Positions 48,579 through 57,227 of a stretch of DNA of 64,000 nucleotides are shown here, one piece after another. Position 1 is the first letter of the stretch. The number at the start of each line of letters is the position of its first letter. Position numbers and translations under genes: made by a program. Location of the stretch: the NCBI GenBank assembly GCA_018268465.1, contig JAFDWN010000023.1, positions 22,029-86,028 of the forward strand. Reading direction: 5' to 3'. Origin of the DNA: Actinomycetota bacterium. Its GTDB lineage: Bacteria; Actinomycetota; Actinomycetes; Mycobacteriales; Mycobacteriaceae. Under the pieces are notes generated by a model that was given only the letters and a program-made list of their open reading frames with translations, was not told the origin of the DNA and made no database searches.

Positions 48579-50511
48579 CATCCGGGGCGAGCGAAGCGAC
48601 GGGAAAGAGTATCGGTCGCTAGACGCCGAGAGCGACCTGCCCATCGGTGCGGCCGAGCTGGCCGCTCTGGCAACTCAGTTGTTCGCCGCCAGCATCCGCC
48701 CCGGCCCTGACACGCCGCCGCAGACCGCGCCGGTCGCACCGCGGGGGTCAGTGCCCGACGTGACGGCGGTCACCTCCGGCGCCACAACGGCAGCGGGCAC
48801 CTCCGACCCGTACACCCCGGCCGTGCAATCGTTCGTCGTGCCGCAGGGTCGGTCGGCCGGATTCCCCGCTCCGACGTCCCCCGGTCCGGAACCTGTCCCG
48901 CCACAAGCCGTTCCCGTCGCCCCTCGGGGCACAGTTCCCGACGCCTCTGCCGTGACGTCGGCGGGCACGGCGGCGGGCGGGGCCGCCGACCCGTATCTAC
49001 CGCCGGGAGTCGCGGACCTGTCCGCTTACGCCGTGCCGTCGGGAATTGTCCCGACGGTGCCCGGTGTGCTCGCCGGTGCGCCACCTGCGGCCCCGGTGGC
49101 GCCGCGGGGGTCGGGTCCCGCCGCGCCGACATCGCCGTGGGGTGCCACGCCGACCTGGCCGCCGGCGGCACCGTCGGTGGTCGATCTCGGACTCGGTGCG
49201 GCGCCGAACGCGCCCGCCACGCCTGCCGGGGACGAGGCGGACTACTACTTCCTGCGCGAACCCGTCCCCCAGATTCCCGACGATCACGAGATCTTCGACG
49301 TCAACGCGGTCCGCGCGGACTTCCCGATCCTGCGCGAGACGGTCAACGGGAAGCCGCTGATCTGGTTCGACAACGCGGCCACCACGCAGAAACCCCAGGC
49401 CGTCATCGACCGGTTGGCCTACTTCTACGCCCACGAGAACTCCAACATCCACCGCGCCGCACACGAGCTGGCCGCCCGGGCCACCGACGCCTACGAGGAG
49501 GCGCGCGAAACCGTGCGCCGGTTCATCGGCGCCGCCAAGGCCGAAGAGGTCATCTTCGTGCGGGGCACTACCGAAGCCATCAATCTGGCGGCCTACGCAT
49601 GGGGCGGCAAACACCTGGGCCCCGGCGACGAGATCGTCATCACCCATCTCGAACACCACGCCAATATCGTTCCATGGCAACTGCTTTCGCAGCAGACGGG
49701 CGCGGTGCTCAAGGTGGCCCCGGTCGACGACGCAGGCAACCTGCTGCTCGGCGAGTTCGAAGACCTCCTGGGTCCGCGCACCAAACTCGTTGCGGCGACG
49801 CACGTCTCCAACGCGCTGGGCACGGTCACCCCGGTGCAGAAGATCGTCGAACTCGGCCACCGCTACGGCGCGCGGGTGCTCATCGACGGAGCGCAGTCGA
49901 TCCCGCACATTCCCATCGACGTCAGCACGCTGGGGGCGGACTTCTTCGTGTTCTCCGGTCACAAGATCTTCGGCCCGACCGGGATCGGCGTACTCTACGG
50001 CACCGAGGAGATCCTGGCCGAGACGCCACCGTGGCAGGGTGGGGGCAATATGATCGCCGACGTCACCCTGGAACGCTCGCTCTACCAGGGCCCGCCGAAC
50101 AAGTTCGAAGCCGGCACCGGCAACATAGCCGACGCGGTGGGCCTAGGCGAGGCGTTGCGCTATGTGGAGAAGGTCGGCATCGAGCGTATTTCGGCCTACG
50201 AGCACACGCTGCTCGAGTACGCCACCCCCCGGCTGGCCGACATTCCCGGTGTTCGGCTGGTGGGTACGGCCGACGAGAAAGCCAGCGTGCTGTCGTTCGT
50301 GCTCGCGGGCCACGAACCGCTGGACGTCGGCAAGGCGCTCAACGCCGAGGGTATCGCGGTGCGGGCCGGACACCATTGCGCGCAGCCGATCCTGCGCAGG
50401 CTCGGGTTGGAGGCCACGGTGCGTCCGTCGTTTGCGTTCTACAACACGTTCGACGAGATCGACGTCTTCATCCGCGCGGTCCGCCGGATCGCCGAAGGTT
50501 CCCCGTCGTAG
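48565..50511 (+). CDS. Cysteine desulfurase with N-terminal encapsulation domain (encapsulin cargo)
   Basis: This 648-aa PLP enzyme releases sulfur from cysteine. Residues about 1-220 are disordered, Pro/Ala/Val/Gly-rich, and contain three repeats of a PVAPRGSVPD-like motif, as expected for the cargo-targeting domain of family 2A encapsulin cargo. The catalytic part (about 235-645) is SufS-type (group II): the PLP lysine is in FSGHKIFGP (about Lys467) and the sulfur-carrying Cys is in RAGHHCAQP (about Cys605). The ATG at 48565 overlaps the encapsulin stop by 14 nt. A bidirectional hairpin follows the stop. Confidence 0.94.
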   Translation: MSTSDIRGERSDGKEYRSLDAESDLPIGAAELAALATQLFAASIRPGPDTPPQTAPVAPRGSVPDVTAVTSGATTAAGTSDPYTPAVQSFVVPQGRSAGFPAPTSPGPEPVPPQAVPVAPRGTVPDASAVTSAGTAAGGAADPYLPPGVADLSAYAVPSGIVPTVPGVLAGAPPAAPVAPRGSGPAAPTSPWGATPTWPPAAPSVVDLGLGAAPNAPATPAGDEADYYFLREPVPQIPDDHEIFDVNAVRADFPILRETVNGKPLIWFDNAATTQKPQAVIDRLAYFYAHENSNIHRAAHELAARATDAYEEARETVRRFIGAAKAEEVIFVRGTTEAINLAAYAWGGKHLGPGDEIVITHLEHHANIVPWQLLSQQTGAVLKVAPVDDAGNLLLGEFEDLLGPRTKLVAATHVSNALGTVTPVQKIVELGHRYGARVLIDGAQSIPHIPIDVSTLGADFFVFSGHKIFGPTGIGVLYGTEEILAETPPWQGGGNMIADVTLERSLYQGPPNKFEAGTGNIADAVGLGEALRYVEKVGIERISAYEHTLLEYATPRLADIPGVRLVGTADEKASVLSFVLAGHEPLDVGKALNAEGIAVRAGHHCAQPILRRLGLEATVRPSFAFYNTFDEIDVFIRAVRRIAEGSPS

Positions 50512-50532
50512 CTCGAGGTCCTCGCTCGACCG

Positions 50533-50580
50533 GACGCACGAATGCCCCGACACGCAGTGCGTGCGGGGCATTCGTGCGTC
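50533..50580. terminator. Long perfect hairpin between convergent genes (bidirectional terminator)
   Basis: There is a 17-bp perfect stem (arms 50533-50549 and 50564-50580) whose 14-nt loop itself pairs CACGC/GCGTG. It lies 21 bp after the desulfurase stop and 11 bp before the convergent permease stop. No T-tract follows, as is usual in mycobacteria. Confidence 0.75.
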
Positions 50581-50591
50581 GGCTCGTTCGG

Positions 50592-51254
50592 TCAGGTGAT
50601 GAGCGGGCGTCCCAGTGGCAGCGATTTCCCACCGGTCTCCGGCCACAGGGATGCGACGTAGAAGTAGATGACGAACCCGACGAACCCGAAAACGAACCAG
50701 CCGCCGGCCTGCGTGGCCACTGCACTGCCGCTCTGGTTGCCGATCAGGAGCAGTAGCAGAGCGATGTCGACGATCAGCAGCAGTACCGGGTAGGTCCATG
50801 GCAGCCGCAATACCAACACCGTCAGGATGCCGATGGTCAGCAGCCAGCTGCCCAGCCACAGAGCGGTCGTCTGCTGTACGGCCGAATCGGGAATCCCGAA
50901 CCAGTCGTGAGTCAGCCCGAGGGACAACGCGGCGAAGCTGCCGTAGAACCCGAAGAACGTCCCGTAGATCGTCGCGTTGACGTTCTGCGCCAGGGCAGCC
51001 GACCAGATGGTCGTGATGAGCAGTCCGATCGCGGTGGCCGACAACAGAATCGGCACGGCGGCGGCGCCAGCGGTGACGATGCCGGTGTTGGTGAAACCCA
51101 GACCGGCCGCCCCGGCGATGATGAGGGGAAGCCCGATCAATCCCGGGTTGCCCTCGGGCTGCGCGGTCGTCGGCGGCTCCGGCACGGACGGCAGCGCCGA
51201 CTCGCCCACCGCCGGGACGGCGGGGCGGGTGTTGGTGACGACGATGTCTGTCAT
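50592..51254 (-). CDS. GPR1/FUN34/YaaH-family acetate/succinate-type transporter
   Basis: This 220-aa protein has six membrane segments after a Pro-rich 40-residue N-terminus. The family entry motif appears as GNPGLIGLP (canonical NPAPLGL-like), followed by NTGIVTAG and later LWLGSWLLTIG. These transporters carry acetate, succinate or ammonium-linked solutes. GGAGAG precedes the ATG. It is last of a five-gene leftward run with MetE-like, SfnB-like, LysR and dioxygenase genes, so it may export or import the small acid left after sulfur removal. Confidence 0.88.
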   Translation of the reverse strand: MTDIVVTNTRPAVPAVGESALPSVPEPPTTAQPEGNPGLIGLPLIIAGAAGLGFTNTGIVTAGAAAVPILLSATAIGLLITTIWSAALAQNVNATIYGTFFGFYGSFAALSLGLTHDWFGIPDSAVQQTTALWLGSWLLTIGILTVLVLRLPWTYPVLLLIVDIALLLLLIGNQSGSAVATQAGGWFVFGFVGFVIYFYVASLWPETGGKSLPLGRPLIT

Positions 51255-51271
51255 GGTCTCTCCTTGGCGAT

Positions 51272-52333
51272 CTATCCGGTGGAAAGCGCCGGTTCGCGCG
51301 TGGCGGCGAGTTCACCCCAGGCCACGAGGACGGCTTCGAGCTGGTCGGCCGAATGGCGGCCCAGCCCGCACTCGGTCGAGATGCCGAACGTGGGAAGGAA
51401 ATCGGAGGCCAGTTCCGCACGCGCGCGCGCTCCGTCGGCGCCGTCCTGGGCGTGTAGCAACCCGAGGTAGAACTCGGTGTCGGGCTCGAGCGCCAAGCCG
51501 GCAAGTGGCTGCCAGTGTGCGCGCTTGGTCCACGCGGCGACGGTCGCCGCCTGGATGGCGTCGATCCGCCGCGTGACGTGCCGGGACAGTCCGTTGGCCA
51601 GCGTGACGATGGCCGTCGCGTCCCGAGGCAGGATATGGCGTCCACCACGCGCGGCGGCCTCCTCGTCCGGCGGGTCTCCCATGAACGGGGACGCCCCGAA
51701 CTTGGAATCGCCGTAGCACAGGTGGAAGGTCAGTTCGGCGTCGTCGTGGACCCATTGCGCCAGCCGGGCAGTGGCCGCGAAGATCGGCTCGAGCCCGCCG
51801 TACGGGTTGGGGAACCAGCCCTCGATGGTGGCCAACTCGGTCGGCAGGTCCCATTGGACGGCAAGATCCCCGGGCGGGATCGCGTCCTGAATCGCTGCGA
51901 CGCTGTGTTTGAGTTGCTGTTCGTAGGCGTAGGCGACCTCGACCTGAGAATCGAAGTCGGCGAACGAGTTCACCGCGTTGAACGGTGTGGGGATCGATAC
52001 CAGGAACCGCGAATCCGGTTCCAGGACACCGTCTCGACGAGCCGTGGCGAACTCCGCGTATGACGCGGCCGCTACCGTGTGGTAGTCGATCGGCTCGAAA
52101 GCCACCGCGGTGCCCGGCCGGACGCTGGCCCGGCCGTCGACGATGTCGAGTGTGGGGTTCTTCAGGAAATGGTCTGCCTGGGTGAGAACCCAGTTCGCGC
52201 GGTCACCCGGCTCACCGTCGGGCACCCGCGCCACGCCCGGTTGTAGCCGGGTTCCCACCAGCTGGAACGCATCTCGAATCGTCGGGACGTTGATGCTTCC
52301 GGTCAGGTAAAACCCCGAGATGTTCGCGGTCAT
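51272..52333 (-). CDS. MetE/UROD-like superfamily protein, unknown substrate
   Basis: This 353-aa barrel protein resembles the C-terminal catalytic domain of cobalamin-independent methionine synthase. The pattern QWDLPTEL near 180, a single metal-like HLCYGDS segment near 210, and a late TECGLGRHS (Cys-Gly-Leu-Gly-Arg, like the MetE zinc region GxCxGxR) suggest a zinc-thiol methyl or alkyl transfer. It is too short for full MetE. AGGAG precedes ATG 52333. The gaps to neighbours are 17 and 26 nt, so it is cotranscribed. It may demethylate or transfer from an organosulfur compound. Confidence 0.75.
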   Translation of the reverse strand: MTANISGFYLTGSINVPTIRDAFQLVGTRLQPGVARVPDGEPGDRANWVLTQADHFLKNPTLDIVDGRASVRPGTAVAFEPIDYHTVAAASYAEFATARRDGVLEPDSRFLVSIPTPFNAVNSFADFDSQVEVAYAYEQQLKHSVAAIQDAIPPGDLAVQWDLPTELATIEGWFPNPYGGLEPIFAATARLAQWVHDDAELTFHLCYGDSKFGASPFMGDPPDEEAAARGGRHILPRDATAIVTLANGLSRHVTRRIDAIQAATVAAWTKRAHWQPLAGLALEPDTEFYLGLLHAQDGADGARARAELASDFLPTFGISTECGLGRHSADQLEAVLVAWGELAATREPALSTG

Positions 52334-52359
52334 GTCAACTCCTTTGGTAGGGAAGATTT

Positions 52360-53595
52360 CTAGAGCAGTAGGCCGATCCGCGGCGGCAGGGTGCCCTTGA
52401 GGGTGTAGTTGCCCAGGTGGACGTACTTCCATCGCGCCGGATCGTGCAGTGAGTGCACACGCACGTTGCGCCAGTGCCGGTCGAGTGCGTGGCTCCCGTC
52501 GGTCGCCGAGGAGCCCGCGAGTTCGAAGACACCGCTGGCGATCTCGACGGCGAACTCCTGAGCGAGCGCCTTGGCCGCCGCGACCTTCAGAGATGCCTCC
52601 GCCGCCGCCTCACGAGTCAGCTCGGGTTCGGCCAATGCCGCATCGACCAGTCGTGAACCCTGCTGGAGCAGCGCCTCCAGGGCGTAGAGCCGAGCCGTGA
52701 GCTCGCCGAACCGCCGGACCACGTGGGGTTCGTCGGCCGCGCTGTCCACGCCGGCCTCGAACCACGGCCGGCTCCTGGTCGCGACGAACCGGGCGCCGTC
52801 GGCAAGTGCGGCCCGGGCGATGCCGACGTCGATCGCGGCGTGCAATGCCTGGTCGAACGCGCCGAGCACCGACGGCGGCGATGTGACAGGGTCGGGGTCG
52901 GGACCTTCGTCGATCACCAGAGCGCCGTCGACGACGACATCGTCGAGAATGACCTCACCGCTGGCGGTGCCACGCTGGCCGAACGACGACCACTTCTCGA
53001 GGTCGAGTGTGACGCCGGGGTCAGAGGGGCGAATAAACGCCGTCGCGCCGTGCGACGGCTCGGTCTGAGGGATGCGAGCGGAGACGGCGATCCAGCTGGC
53101 TCCGAGGGAACCCGTGGCGTAGTACTTCGTGCCGTTGAGCACCCAACTGCCATCGTGGCGCCGAGCGACCGTCGTGCGCCGTTCGACGCTGAGGCGGGTA
53201 CCCCTCTCGACCGTGGCGTTGCCGAGCTGCGCGCCGGCGAGCACGTCGCGGTAGATCGTCGGTGCCGGTTCGGTGTGACCGAGCCCGCGGATCGCCGCGT
53301 TGATCACGTAGTGCGCCAGCAGCAGCTGCCCCACCGCCGAATCCGCCTGCGCGAGAATGCGTAGCACCTCCACCGCGGTGGATTGGGGCAGATCTGGGCC
53401 GCCGAACCCGGCTGGCACGATGATGCCGAGCAGTCCGGTCCGGGCGACCAGGCGCAACTGCTCCTCGGGGAGCGTTGCGGTGAGTTCGCGCTCGACCGCT
53501 CCGACCGCCACCCCGTCGGCAACCGCATGCGCGGCGGCCAGCGCTTGGTCGACGGACTCCAGCACCGGAGTGGTGGTGGTGTCGCTGATCGTCAT
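52360..53595 (-). CDS. SfnB-like acyl-CoA dehydrogenase-fold flavin monooxygenase
   Basis: This 411-aa protein of the SfnB/DszC group has GIIVPAGFGGPDLP, GTKYYATGSLGASWIAVSAR, EKWSSFGQRGTASGEVILD and a C-terminal LDRHWRNVRVHSLHDPARWK. The HWRN..H..HDP..K block is shared with the protein at 38806, so the two are paralogues. SfnB proteins serve organosulfur acquisition under sulfate limitation. The start at ATG 53595 follows AAAGGA, 10 nt away. It lies between the MetE-like and LysR genes. Confidence 0.92.
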   Translation of the reverse strand: MTISDTTTTPVLESVDQALAAAHAVADGVAVGAVERELTATLPEEQLRLVARTGLLGIIVPAGFGGPDLPQSTAVEVLRILAQADSAVGQLLLAHYVINAAIRGLGHTEPAPTIYRDVLAGAQLGNATVERGTRLSVERRTTVARRHDGSWVLNGTKYYATGSLGASWIAVSARIPQTEPSHGATAFIRPSDPGVTLDLEKWSSFGQRGTASGEVILDDVVVDGALVIDEGPDPDPVTSPPSVLGAFDQALHAAIDVGIARAALADGARFVATRSRPWFEAGVDSAADEPHVVRRFGELTARLYALEALLQQGSRLVDAALAEPELTREAAAEASLKVAAAKALAQEFAVEIASGVFELAGSSATDGSHALDRHWRNVRVHSLHDPARWKYVHLGNYTLKGTLPPRIGLLL

Positions 53596-53675
53596 GTGCA
53601 AGTGGTCCTTTCGTCAGACCGCAGCTGCTGTTGCCGCGGAAGGGTAATCGGGATCGGCGGCGCGGAGAAGGGGGC

Positions 53676-54629
53676 TCAAGCGACGCTGAAGGGGCGTGCA
53701 GGAACGCTGTAGACGGCGTCGGCGGCCAGCCGCTCACCGACTGCGCGGAGGAGTGAAACCATTGCGGCCAAGGGAGATCCGGATGCCGGCGGGTTTACGG
53801 TCGCCACCGCGATCCGTCGCACCGGTCGATGACCCGCCACCCGGCGCACCGCCACGTCACCGCGGCTATGCGACGCGGCCAGTGCGGGGACAAGCGAGAC
53901 ACCCATATTGGCGGCGACAAACCCCTGGACGGTCGAGTAGTCCTCGGCGCGGAACGTCACCGAAGGTGCGAAGCCGGCGCGCCGACAGGCCTGCTGGAAG
54001 ACCCGAGTGTCGGGGCAGGTCCCTGTCGCGGAGCTCACCACCCACTGCTCGGTGGCCAGCGCGACGAAGGGCACCTCGGCGGCCGCGGCCAGCCGGTGCC
54101 GGAGCGGCAACACGACGAAGAATTCGTCGTCGTACACAGGCACTCGATGGACACCGGGGAAATCCGTTGCCTCGCCCGGCACTTCGGTGATGAACGAAGC
54201 ATCCACGCCGTCGCTTCTCAGCATCGCGACGCCTTCGTCGGGGTCGGCTGTCACCAGCTCCAGTTCGGTCTGCGGATACACACCGCGGAACTGCGCGAAG
54301 GCTCGCGGCAGGATGGCCGCGGCCGCGCTGGCGAACGATGCGATCCGAATGCGTTCGGGCGCCGCTGTCGCCAGCCGGATCAGGTCGCGCTCAGCAGCGC
54401 TTATCGAGTCGAGAATTCCGCAGGCGTGCTCGAGCAAGGTCGTACCCGCGGGTGTGGGGCGTGCCCCGGATGGGCTGCGTATCAACAGCACTGAGCCGAC
54501 GTCGCGCTCCAGGGCGGTGATCTGCTGTGACACCGCCGACGTGGTGTAGCTCAGGGATGCGGCCGCGGCACTCAGTGAGCCGCAGCGCACCACCTCCTGC
54601 AGCACCACCAGCCGGCGCACGTCGAACAC
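53676..54629 (-). CDS. LysR-family transcriptional regulator
   Basis: This 317-aa protein has an N-terminal LysR HTH (FDVRRLVVLQEVVRCGSLSA, SYTTSAVSQQITALERDVG) and a periplasmic-binding-like effector domain (RIASFASAAAAILPRAF onward). The orientation is unusual for LysR: the gene is co-directional with its likely targets on both sides, not divergent. Its place among SfnB-like and dioxygenase genes suggests a CysB/SsuR-like sulfur-responsive role, by inference only. Confidence 0.94.
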   Translation of the reverse strand: MFDVRRLVVLQEVVRCGSLSAAAASLSYTTSAVSQQITALERDVGSVLLIRSPSGARPTPAGTTLLEHACGILDSISAAERDLIRLATAAPERIRIASFASAAAAILPRAFAQFRGVYPQTELELVTADPDEGVAMLRSDGVDASFITEVPGEATDFPGVHRVPVYDDEFFVVLPLRHRLAAAAEVPFVALATEQWVVSSATGTCPDTRVFQQACRRAGFAPSVTFRAEDYSTVQGFVAANMGVSLVPALAASHSRGDVAVRRVAGHRPVRRIAVATVNPPASGSPLAAMVSLLRAVGERLAADAVYSVPARPFSVA

Positions 54630-54707
54630 GTAGGAAATCTACGGCTGCGTCCGTATGCCGGCCCACGGTTGCGATCAGCACGATGCAATCACCGCCACCC
54701 ACCCCGA

Positions 54708-55709
54708 TCAGTATGCCGAGCCTTGTGTCGTGGGCGTGATTCCGTGGTGCAGCTGCGCAACATCCGGATGCGCGCGGGTCCGCGACTTCCACGCATTCTC
54801 GCCGTAGGTGTTGAAGATGGGGTTGTCCGGATCCGCCTCCACTCCTTTGGACAGAGCGGCCAGCTCGGGCGGCAGAGCGATGATCGGGACGAGGGCGTCC
54901 AAGCCGGGATTGAGGAAGTACGGGATGGAGATCCGGTCGCGGTCCGGCGGCGGCGCCAGCACCCGGTGACGTGTGGCGCGCAGATAACCTCCGGTGGCGA
55001 CTTCGAGGAGCTCGCCGATGTTGACGATGAACGCGCCGGCGACCGGGGGAACGTCGATCCAGCGGTCCGGACTCAACTCGACCTGCAAACCCTCGGAGTC
55101 CGGCTCGACCAGCAGCAACGTCAGCACGCCCGAGTCCTTGTGGGCACCGACCCCCTGGGACGTGTTCGCCGTTCCCGGGTAGCGCACCACTTTGATCAAG
55201 GTGGCCGGCAACGCCGCGAACGCAGAATCGAAGGTGTTCTCGGCAGCTCCGAGCGACACCGCCCAGTGGCGTAGCAGCCGCAATCCGACTGCCGACAGAG
55301 CCGCATCCCACTCCTCGAACACCGCTCGGAAACCCGGCGGCGCGGCGGGCCACAGGTTGGGACCTTGCAGGCGCCAATAACCCTCGGCGCTGTCGATGAC
55401 CTGCCGCTCCGGGCCGATGTCGATCTGCTCACGCCAGTCCACCGTGCCGTTGGTCAACTCCCCGCCCACCCGGGAGTAGCCGCGGAACTGCGGGCTCTGC
55501 AGCTGGCTGATCTCGTTCTTGACATCCAGCGGCAAGGCGAAGAACTCCCGCGCCAGCGTCAGCACACGGTCGATCTGCTCAGTGGCGACGCCGTGGCCGA
55601 CCAGGTAGAAGAAACCCGCGTCATGGGCGGCTTCACGAAGCCCGGATCTGAAGGCGACGGGATCGGAATCGGCGTCGGACAGGTCGAGTACGGGAAGCAT
55701 GTCAACCAT
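54708..55709 (-). CDS. 2-oxoglutarate/Fe(II)-dependent dioxygenase, isopenicillin N synthase-like
   Basis: This 333-aa enzyme has DAGFFYLVGHGV (DIOX_N), LIKVVRYPGTANTSQGVGAHKDSGVLTLLL (here the HxD iron ligands GAHKD near 190) and YLRATRHRVLAPPPDRDRIS (second His and the RxS 2OG-binding Arg). Three iron ligands and the cosubstrate Arg are present, so it should be active. ATG 55709 or 55700 is the likely start. The frame stays open to 55784. It is first in the five-gene leftward run. The substrate is unknown. Confidence 0.88.
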   Translation of the reverse strand: MVDMLPVLDLSDADSDPVAFRSGLREAAHDAGFFYLVGHGVATEQIDRVLTLAREFFALPLDVKNEISQLQSPQFRGYSRVGGELTNGTVDWREQIDIGPERQVIDSAEGYWRLQGPNLWPAAPPGFRAVFEEWDAALSAVGLRLLRHWAVSLGAAENTFDSAFAALPATLIKVVRYPGTANTSQGVGAHKDSGVLTLLLVEPDSEGLQVELSPDRWIDVPPVAGAFIVNIGELLEVATGGYLRATRHRVLAPPPDRDRISIPYFLNPGLDALVPIIALPPELAALSKGVEADPDNPIFNTYGENAWKSRTRAHPDVAQLHHGITPTTQGSAY

Positions 55710-55822
55710 TGTCGGCACGACGCGCGGGCCGACGCCACCGGAATGAACGGAGCCGCAACACGTGTGAAGAAATCGTTGAATCATCGTGCGCAGATCTCTG
55801 TTCAGGTCAATGTCATCCGGCG

Positions 55823-56110
55823 ATGATCGGTGCCATGATTGCCCACCCGAGACCCAACGGCGCTACCTCGCGCACGGTGATCGACGTCGCGATCGGCATC
55901 CTGGTCGGGCTTCGCGGCTGCACGCCGGATGCGGCGTTCGCCGAGTTGGTCCGCGTCATGCATCTCACGGGGATGGGAATCGGCAGCGTCGCAGGCGGTC
56001 TGGTCGCGCTGGCCAGCGGATCGTCGTCGGCCGATCACGCCGACGCCTTCAACATCTGGGGCGACCTGGTCCTACGGCGGCGGACGATTCCCCTGTCCGC
56101 CGCAAGCTGA
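55823..56110 (+). CDS. ANTAR-domain-only RNA-binding-type protein
   Basis: This 95-aa protein consists almost entirely of an ANTAR-like three-helix unit: VIDVAIGILVGLRGCTPDAA near residue 20, then AELVRVMHLTGMGIGSVAGG. ANTAR proteins usually bind paired RNA hairpins to prevent termination, and are normally attached to GAF/PAS or receiver domains, which are absent here. The N-terminus is short (start 55823 or 55835). It is divergent from the dioxygenase operon. Confidence 0.68.
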   Translation: MIGAMIAHPRPNGATSRTVIDVAIGILVGLRGCTPDAAFAELVRVMHLTGMGIGSVAGGLVALASGSSSADHADAFNIWGDLVLRRRTIPLSAAS

Positions 56111-56118
56111 CCGCAGCG

Positions 56119-56340
56119 ATGGCAGTCGCGACAACCACCGCAGGCCGCGAGGGGTGCGAGAGTATGGAAGAGCCAGGGGGTTTCGCGCCGACTCTGCTCG
56201 CTCGGCGAATCACCGCCGCGATAGCGCGCATTCCGACCCCACGCACGTTGCGGCCGAGGATCGACGATGCGCGCGACAGAACCGAACCGACGTCGGTGCA
56301 ACTCGAAATCCGGCTCCGCGCTCAGCTCGGTGCGCTGTGA
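56119..56340 (+). CDS. Possible 73-aa hypothetical protein
   Basis: This open frame begins 8 nt after the ANTAR gene stop. The product is Arg/Ala/Thr-rich, with a possible amphipathic helix (LLARRITAAIARIP) and no recognised domain. It is kept only as a candidate because it directly follows the ANTAR gene on the same strand. There is no clear Shine-Dalgarno. Confidence 0.3.
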   Translation: MAVATTTAGREGCESMEEPGGFAPTLLARRITAAIARIPTPRTLRPRIDDARDRTEPTSVQLEIRLRAQLGAL

Positions 56341-56437
56341 GCCGTCGGCACAAGATTCTCAGTGACGTTCATGCCCAGGCGGACTGTCGACGTTCGCCCG
56401 TCAGCCGAGCGCCCGGCGGGAACAGTCTCCATTTCCG

Positions 56438-57154
56438 TCAGCGCTTGGCGGCCTTGGCCAGCATCTCCGAGGCGATGGTGGCCGCCTCGTCACCGGGCGA
56501 GTACGAGCAGGCCCACGCCTCGACCGTCAGATTCGACGCGAACGCCAATGCGTGCTGGCATCCCCACCCGTCCACATCCTGCTGGATCGATGTCTGGGTG
56601 ATCATGTTGTCCTCGACGGTGACCTCGTCGATGGCCCACAGGGCTTCGATGTCGCCGCCGACCCCGACGGTGTAGCCGGCACAGTTCTCCCACGAGGACT
56701 TCGATTCGTCGAAGAATTTCTGGGCATTGTCCTGCGACGGGTAGATCACCGCGGTCTGCTCGACCCAGTGGTCGTTGTCGTCAGACGGTTCCCGAGCCAC
56801 CTGGTCGCGCATCGCCGTCCATCCCGAGCCTTCGTAGACGGCTTCCTCGGCCCCATACACCGCGCCGAGGCAGTCCGGATCGGAGACCTCGTCGGAATGG
56901 TCGGACATCTCGTCGATCTCGCTGACGATCTTCATCTGCGTTGCGCCGACGATGCCGTTGAGCTCTCCGATCGACAGCATCACATCGTCGAGCTGCGACT
57001 CTTCCAGCGGCGGCAGGTCCAGCGGCGCCGCGCCCAGCGGACGCACCGCGGTACCCGCGACGGTGGTGACACACCCCGAGAGCATCGCCGACAGCGTCAC
57101 GATGACGCCCGCGGTGATGACCCGGCTACGGCATTCGGTGAACCTCACCCGCAC
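56438..57154 (-). CDS. Lipoprotein with PknH-like sensor domain
   Basis: This 238-aa lipoprotein has basic residues, a hydrophobic segment and the lipobox AMLSGC. After a linker comes a PknH_C-like extracellular domain with paired cysteines (PDCLGAVYG, SSWENCAGY, WGCQHALA and WACSYSP) that should make two disulfides. The GTG at 57154 gives a standard signal peptide. It lies 73 nt downstream of the lppR-like gene on the same strand. The ligand is unknown. Confidence 0.86.
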   Translation of the reverse strand: MRVRFTECRSRVITAGVIVTLSAMLSGCVTTVAGTAVRPLGAAPLDLPPLEESQLDDVMLSIGELNGIVGATQMKIVSEIDEMSDHSDEVSDPDCLGAVYGAEEAVYEGSGWTAMRDQVAREPSDDNDHWVEQTAVIYPSQDNAQKFFDESKSSWENCAGYTVGVGGDIEALWAIDEVTVEDNMITQTSIQQDVDGWGCQHALAFASNLTVEAWACSYSPGDEAATIASEMLAKAAKR

Positions 57155-57227
57155 ATTGTGGCCGACGCGGGTACCTCGTGGTGTGTCTTGACGCGCGAAC
57201 GTGACCGCCGGCACCCGTTCCCGGTGC

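Noticed and set aside
55700-55784. N-terminal stretch with a Cys pair (MIQRFLHTCC) before the dioxygenase, considered as a fourth cysteine leader
   Set aside because: It is in frame with the dioxygenase without a stop, the Cys codons are not near a stop, and no TANNNT element lies 7 nt upstream.
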